DNA of 47,617 nt from Planctomycetaceae bacterium (GTDB lineage: Bacteria; Planctomycetota; Phycisphaerae; UBA1845; UTPLA1), in NCBI GenBank assembly GCA_011525745.1, contig WYBU01000042.1, forward strand, positions 1 through 47,617. The letters are read 5' to 3'. The notes below the pieces were generated by a model that had not been told where the DNA came from, made no database searches, and saw nothing but the letters and a program-made list of their open reading frames with translations. Each line of letters starts with the position of its first letter. Position 1 is the stretch's first letter. Made by a program: the position numbers and the translations under genes. This document shows, piece after piece, positions 43,699 to 47,617 of this stretch.

Positions 43699-45329
43699 AC
43701 TCGGGACAACTGGCCGTCGGCGTTATCGCCGCCTATCTGGTGCTGCTGCTGGCCATCGGCGTGCTGAGCAACCGCTTCTTTCGCGGAACGGCCGCCGACT
43801 ACTTCGTCGCCTCGCGCGGGATCGGGCCGTTCGTGCTGCTGATGTCGGTCTTCGGCACGACGATGACGAGCTTCGCGATCATCGGCAGCAGCGCCGAGGC
43901 GTTCACGGCCGGCATCGGCGTCTATGGCAAGATGGTCTCGTGGTCCGGCATCTTTCACTCGGTGTGTTTCTTTCTGATCGGCGTGCGGCTGTGGGCCTTC
44001 GGCAAGCGCTACGGCTACCAGACGCAGATACAGTTCTTCCGCGACCGCTTTGATTCCGACAAACTCGGTCTGCTGCTCTTTCCCGCGCTGGTTGGCCTGG
44101 TCGTGCCCTATCTGCTGATGGGCGTGATCGGCGCGGCCACGGCCATCGAGAGCATCACGGTCGGCGCGTTTCCCGCGCTGTTCGAGGCCACGAAAGGGGG
44201 CATCCCCTTCTGGCTGGCCGGCGCCGTCGTCTGCCTGGTCACGCTGACTTACGTGTTCTTCGGCGGCGTGCGCGGCGCGGCCTGGGCCAACACGTTTCAG
44301 ACGCTTGTGTTCGTCGTGCTCGGCATCGTCACGTTCGCGGTCATCGCCGACCGGCTGGGCGGCCCCGTCGCGGCGACGCGGCAGGTCGCGGAACTGAATC
44401 CGGCCCATCTCAAGCTGGGCGCGACCGAGGCCGACGAGCAGGTGTTCCGGCAACGCATGGCCGAGTTCGAGGCCGGTACGTCGAAGATCAAGCCGCGCCA
44501 TCCGCACGAGATTCCGCCGGCGGTCTTCTTCACGTACATCTTCATTCCGTTCAGCGTGGCGATGTTCCCGCACCTGTTCCAGCACTGGCTGACGGCCCGT
44601 TCGGGCAAGTCGTTCGGCCTGGTCGTCGTCGCCCATCCGCTGCTGATGATGCTGACGTGGCTGCCTTGCGTGCTGATCGGCGTGTGGGCCACGGCGGCGC
44701 TGATGCCCGACGGCAGTCCGGTGATTCCCGCCAAGCTCGACAACGCCAACGCCGTGTTGCCGATGATGGTCAACAAGCTCGCTCCGACGGTCATCGGCGG
44801 GCTGCTCGTCGCCGGCGTGCTGGCGGCCATCATGAGCAGCCTCGACTCGCAGTTCATCTGCCTGGGCAGCATCTTCACCAACGACATCGTCAACCATTAC
44901 ATCGAGAAGGACCGCCTGAGTGATCGGAACGTGTTGCTCCTGGGCCGGATGTTCACGGTGATCGTGGCGGTTGTCACGTACCTGCTGGCGCTGTTGACGC
45001 GGCAGGCCAGCGTCTTTCGGCTGGGCGTGTGGTGTTTTACGGGATTCGCCAGCCTGGCGCCGCTGGTGTTTGCGGCGCTTTACTGGAAGCGCGTGACGAA
45101 GGCGGGCGCCTATGCCTGCGTGCTGACGGCATGGGGCGTCGGCGCGGCGCTGTTCATATGGGCGTACGCGACGACCGAGTTGAAGGGCGATCAGGAGTTT
45201 CTTGTGTGGGGCGTCATGCCGGTGGCGATCAACGTCGCCGCCGCGACGCTGGCGATGATCGTCGTGTCGCTGCTGACGCGCCCGCCGCCGCGCGAGACGC
45301 TGGACAAGTTCTTCGCGCCGGCGAAGTGA
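43695..45329 (+). CDS. Sodium:solute symporter (SSS family)
   Basis: 544 residues from the ATG at 43695. About 13 membrane helices. SSS signatures: YFVASRGIGPFVLLMSVFGT, TMTSFAIIGSSAEAF, the inner LTYVFFGGVRGAAWANTFQT and AGVLAAIMSSLDSQFICLGS with FTNDIVNHY. It imports a solute with sodium; pantothenate- or monocarboxylate-like substrates are family options, not proven. There is an unusual ~50-residue hydrophilic insert around ELNPAHLKLGATEADEQVF. Confidence 0.9.
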   Translation: MNSGQLAVGVIAAYLVLLLAIGVLSNRFFRGTAADYFVASRGIGPFVLLMSVFGTTMTSFAIIGSSAEAFTAGIGVYGKMVSWSGIFHSVCFFLIGVRLWAFGKRYGYQTQIQFFRDRFDSDKLGLLLFPALVGLVVPYLLMGVIGAATAIESITVGAFPALFEATKGGIPFWLAGAVVCLVTLTYVFFGGVRGAAWANTFQTLVFVVLGIVTFAVIADRLGGPVAATRQVAELNPAHLKLGATEADEQVFRQRMAEFEAGTSKIKPRHPHEIPPAVFFTYIFIPFSVAMFPHLFQHWLTARSGKSFGLVVVAHPLLMMLTWLPCVLIGVWATAALMPDGSPVIPAKLDNANAVLPMMVNKLAPTVIGGLLVAGVLAAIMSSLDSQFICLGSIFTNDIVNHYIEKDRLSDRNVLLLGRMFTVIVAVVTYLLALLTRQASVFRLGVWCFTGFASLAPLVFAALYWKRVTKAGAYACVLTAWGVGAALFIWAYATTELKGDQEFLVWGVMPVAINVAAATLAMIVVSLLTRPPPRETLDKFFAPAK

Positions 45330-45447
45330 CCGGGACCGACTTTGCCGCGCGAAGAGGCGAAGCCCATCGGCTGGCGGTGTGCCCGGGCGGCCACACGGGC
45401 GCCAACGATGAGGGCATGCCGGGCATTCCGGAAAACTGAATCGGACT

Positions 45448-45888
45448 ATGGCTCAACCATTTACCATCAGACGCCGCGTGCAGTTTCACGAAACCGACAT
45501 GGCCGGCGTCATGTATTTCGCCAATTACTTTCGACTGATGGAGGAAGTCGAGCAGGAGTTCTACCGCTCGCTGGGGCTGAGCGTTTGCATGGAAAACGGC
45601 GGCCGGCGGCTGGGCTTCCCGCGCGTCAACGTCGCCTGCGAATACTTCGAGCCGGCCCGCTTCGACGACGTGCTCGATCTTGAATTCCGGCTCATGAGGC
45701 TGGGAACGAAGTCGATTGCTTATGAAGTCACGTTCATGCGCGACGGCCGGCGGCTGGCCCGCGGTTCGCTTACGAGCGTCTGTTGCGTCGAGTCGGCGCC
45801 GGGCGAGTTCGAGTCGATCGCGATTCCGCCGCCGGTTCGCGAGGCGTTGTCGGCGCGGCTCGAACCGGCCGGCCTTTCGCAAGCCTGA
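45448..45888 (+). CDS. Acyl-CoA thioesterase, YbgC/4HBT family
   Basis: 146 residues. Hotdog-fold thioesterase: RRVQFHETDMAGVMYFANYF (active-site Asp in HETDMAGV), LMEEVEQEFYRSLGL, FPRVNVACEYFEPARFDDVL, and the final RGSLTSVCCV. It hydrolyses acyl- or aryl-CoA esters. Its tail overlaps 119 bases of the minus-strand gene that ends at 45770. Confidence 0.87.
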   Translation: MAQPFTIRRRVQFHETDMAGVMYFANYFRLMEEVEQEFYRSLGLSVCMENGGRRLGFPRVNVACEYFEPARFDDVLDLEFRLMRLGTKSIAYEVTFMRDGRRLARGSLTSVCCVESAPGEFESIAIPPPVREALSARLEPAGLSQA

Positions 45889-46303
45889 CGCCCCCGCGGC
45901 GCTGGCCGACGCCGTCGCTCGCCCGCTTTTCCGCCGCCGACGCGGCCGGCGATCGCACCGGCAGCGACGCCAGCGTTAGCGACAGACCATCCCACGTCGA
46001 CCACACGGCGTCGGGAATCTCCCGCCGCACCTTTTCCATCTTCTCGGGAGCGCCCGGCAAAAGGATGAGGGGAATGTCGCGCCCGGCCTTGTAACCGCGA
46101 ATGCCGCCGGCCGTCGCCCGCCCGTGCGACGGCAGCCGCGACAGGTCGATCACCACCGCGTGCGGCGGCCGCGCCAGAATCTCCCGGCCGGCTCGGGCGC
46201 CGTCGGCGCACTCGACGCGCACGGTGTGGCCCATCGCGCGGATGCGGGCGGCCCGCTCGTTCGCTTCGGACTTGTTCCAGTGAATCAGAAACACATCGGC
46301 CAT
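45770..46303 (-). CDS. Response-regulator receiver-like protein with low-complexity tail
   Basis: 177 residues from the ATG at 46303. The first ~110 residues resemble a CheY-like domain: ADVFLIHWNKSEANERAARIRAMGH, PHAVVIDLSRLPSHGR (Asp at the phospho-acceptor place), DIPLILLPGAPEKMEKVR. The N-terminal acidic pair of true receivers is missing (HWNKSE instead of DD), so it may be a pseudo-receiver. The last ~60 residues are Arg/Ala/Pro-rich and lie antisense to the thioesterase gene; they may not be conserved. Confidence 0.6.
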   Translation of the reverse strand: MADVFLIHWNKSEANERAARIRAMGHTVRVECADGARAGREILARPPHAVVIDLSRLPSHGRATAGGIRGYKAGRDIPLILLPGAPEKMEKVRREIPDAVWSTWDGLSLTLASLPVRSPAASAAEKRASDGVGQRRGGVRLAKGRPVRAAPTTPREPAAESRSTRTRPAPTRRNRRS

Positions 46304-46389
46304 GATGATTGGACCCCGGCGACGCCGAGCGATATTCTCGGCGTGGTGCGGCGGCCGCGCCAAGCCCGCGGCCTGGAGAAACACGCGCC

Positions 46390-46716
46390 ATGTCGAAGCG
46401 GCGGCAAACGGTCGTGCGCGAGCAGGAGTGCCCGCTGTGTCGCGGCGCGGGCCGGATCGCGGTGCTCAACTACACGCCGTTTCATCTGCTCTACGCGCTG
46501 GGGGTTCTGCTGGTCGCGGCGCTGCTGGTCGTAAGCTGGCTGATGAACGCCCGCTGGACCTGGCTGCACTGGGGCGCGCTGATCCTCGGCGGCGTCGGCC
46601 TGCTGGCCTGCCTGTCGCCGCTGGTGATGGCGTTCTTTGTGTCGCGGACCTGCCACCTCTGCGACGGCCGCGGCCGGGGGGTGTTCGAGTCGACGGTCGT
46701 GGAAGAGGCTGAATAG
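46390..46716 (+). CDS. Membrane protein with two DnaJ-like CxxCxGxG motifs
   Basis: 108 residues. CPLCRGAG (14-21) and CHLCDGRG (89-96) are two halves of a DnaJ-type zinc site, placed before and after two membrane helices (about 30-50 and 60-83). Both motifs would therefore be on the same (cytosolic) side and could complete one zinc site by folding together. It is divergent from the receiver-like gene. Function unknown. Confidence 0.75.
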   Translation: MSKRRQTVVREQECPLCRGAGRIAVLNYTPFHLLYALGVLLVAALLVVSWLMNARWTWLHWGALILGGVGLLACLSPLVMAFFVSRTCHLCDGRGRGVFESTVVEEAE

Positions 46717-46754
46717 CGCGCCGGCGCGCAGCGGAGCGCTTTCCGGGAGCGGCG

Positions 46755-47390
46755 TCAGCTCGCAGGGACAACGCGACGTGCGCGACGCCGAACGCGCATC
46801 AGCCAGCCCGCACCCGCCGCCAGCAACGCGGCGCTGGCCGGTTCGGGGATGGGCGAAAAGTGGAACGCGTTGATGGAGGCGAGCCAGCTCAGGCGGTCGA
46901 AGATGACGTAGTCAATCGGCGTGTCGCTCACGATGCCGAGGAACTGCTCGCCAGGCGTGCCGCCGGCAAAGCCCTGGGCGATAAGTTGGCCGGCCTCGTC
47001 GTAGGCGAATAGATAACTATGGCCTGCGAAGTGCGCGCCGACAGCCAGGGCGGGAAGCAGGGGATCTGCAACAATCCAAGTGCGTGAACTCGGCAGCGGC
47101 AGCGGAATGATCGCGTCGAGGTGGAAGCCGCTGATCGGATTGCCGGCCAGTTCGAGTCGCCCGGCGGGTGCCGAAAAATGAACTCCGCAACTATCATAAT
47201 TATGGGCGGGCGTGACTTGCACGCCCGGCTGGCTCGGTTGCCCGCTGGGCTGCGTCTCGAAGTCGATGACGCTTAGCGAACCAGCCGCATCAGCGAACGC
47301 GGGATAGTCGTTGACAAACGTCTGCACGTCCGCGAACGCGCATTGGGCCAAGCACGTTGTGATGCACGCAACCCACTTTGTTGTGGCCAT
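46755..47390 (-). CDS. PEP-CTERM exosortase-sorted protein
   Basis: 211 residues; GAGGAGG before the ATG. Signal peptide about 1-20. The mature part is a ~165-residue beta-rich domain (VIDFETQPSGQPSQPGVQVT, YDSCGVHFSAPAG, SYLFAYDEAGQLIAQGFAGG, IDYVIFDRLSWLASINAFHF). The C-terminus has the PEP-CTERM signal: IPEPASAALLAAGAGWLMRV with a basic end. It is exported, cleaved by an exosortase and anchored or released at the surface. The tandem neighbour is a paralogue. Confidence 0.85.
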   Translation of the reverse strand: MATTKWVACITTCLAQCAFADVQTFVNDYPAFADAAGSLSVIDFETQPSGQPSQPGVQVTPAHNYDSCGVHFSAPAGRLELAGNPISGFHLDAIIPLPLPSSRTWIVADPLLPALAVGAHFAGHSYLFAYDEAGQLIAQGFAGGTPGEQFLGIVSDTPIDYVIFDRLSWLASINAFHFSPIPEPASAALLAAGAGWLMRVRRRARRVVPAS

Positions 47391-47430
47391 CTGAATCCTC
47401 CTCTAATGTAGCGCCAGCCGGCCCGATGGC

Positions 47431-47617
47431 TCAGCGGCGGCGACGCCTCGTCCGCAATAGACCAATGGCGAGCAGGAGCAATGTGGCACCGGCCGGCTCG
47501 GGGATGGGCGAAAAGTGAAAATCGTTGACCGATGCGATCGAGCTCATTCTGTCGAAAATCACATAGTCGATGGGTGTCGTCGATATGATCCCCAGAAAAT
47601 GGTTCGCGCCGCCCTGA
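47431..47617 (-). CDS. PEP-CTERM protein, C-terminal part (5' truncated by window edge)
   Basis: About 61 codons are visible, ending at TGA 47433-47431: GGANHFLGIISTTPIDYVIF, DRMSSIASVNDFHFSPIPEP, then a hydrophobic stretch and RTRRRRR. It is closely similar to the corresponding part of the 46755-47390 protein, so the two genes are tandem duplicates. The remainder is outside the window. Confidence 0.85.
   Translation of the reverse strand, partial: QGGANHFLGIISTTPIDYVIFDRMSSIASVNDFHFSPIPEPAGATLLLLAIGLLRTRRRRR

Overview
The window is GC-rich bacterial DNA, most consistent with a planctomycete (Planctomycetota, probably class Phycisphaerae). This rests on family knowledge applied to what is visible, not on a database search. 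The signs are RHS/YD-repeat fragments, a GFTLIELLVVIAII-type pseudopilin with a C-terminal FFDGHV motif, PEP-CTERM proteins, a very large secreted protein with a dockerin-like Asp/Asn repeat, CRxC...EPxCPxC zinc-ribbon membrane proteins, a TMTC-like TPR membrane protein, and the run tpiA-secG-yicC-gmk-rpoZ-coaC. No tRNA, rRNA, CRISPR array or intact insertion sequence was seen.

Layout. 1-3.3 kb is a decayed RHS polymorphic locus of lower GC: the 3' end of an RHS gene with a tip domain resembling zinc-dependent phospholipase C/Het-C-like enzymes, a HEAT-like protein, and two RHS relics around a tandem pair of small zinc-ribbon membrane proteins. 3.5-8 kb carries a lipoprotein (minus strand), a GH113-like glycosidase, an S41 peptidase and a RidA-family protein. 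8.0-9.8 kb (minus) is a two-gene ATPase plus TOPRIM module resembling split OLD-type nuclease systems (PARIS/AbiL-like), a candidate anti-phage system. 10.0-13.8 kb is a compact housekeeping operon with overlapping genes. At 13.9-14.1 kb (minus) lies a small membrane-protein gene split by one in-frame TGA. 14.3-22.2 kb holds a TMTC-like membrane protein, a pseudopilin operon and a 1281-residue secreted protein ending at a hairpin terminator.

22.4-26.4 kb encodes RecG and a cardiolipin synthase. 26.5-27.5 kb is an AT-richer island with an antitoxin-like gene, its truncated RelE-like toxin relic and a lipoprotein. 27.8-31.0 kb is a BtuFDC/FecBCD-type ABC importer. A GNAT acetyltransferase, a YkgJ-type Fe-S/zinc protein, a lipoprotein, two FHA membrane proteins, PepD and a MoxR ATPase follow up to 38.9 kb. 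39.2-43.2 kb has a GT4 glycosyltransferase, a lipoprotein, and a chorismate-lyase-like protein next to a flavin-dependent halogenase-like enzyme. 43.4-47.6 kb has a DUF3311-like/SSS symporter pair, a 4HBT thioesterase, a receiver-like protein, a double zinc-motif membrane protein and two tandem PEP-CTERM proteins; the second runs off the window.

The gaps between genes, mainly from 24 to 43 kb, hold several families of dispersed palindromic and short-period repeats. These include a dRS3-like 20-mer inside a composite element present three times, a 17-bp palindrome, a 25-bp hairpin repeat, a ~140-bp repeat pair, and a purine/pyrimidine inverted array between the ABC permease and the acetyltransferase. 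The strongest candidates for something undescribed are the RHS tip with its associated small genes, the ATPase/TOPRIM pair, the TGA-interrupted gene, the chorismate-lyase/halogenase pair and the composite repeat.
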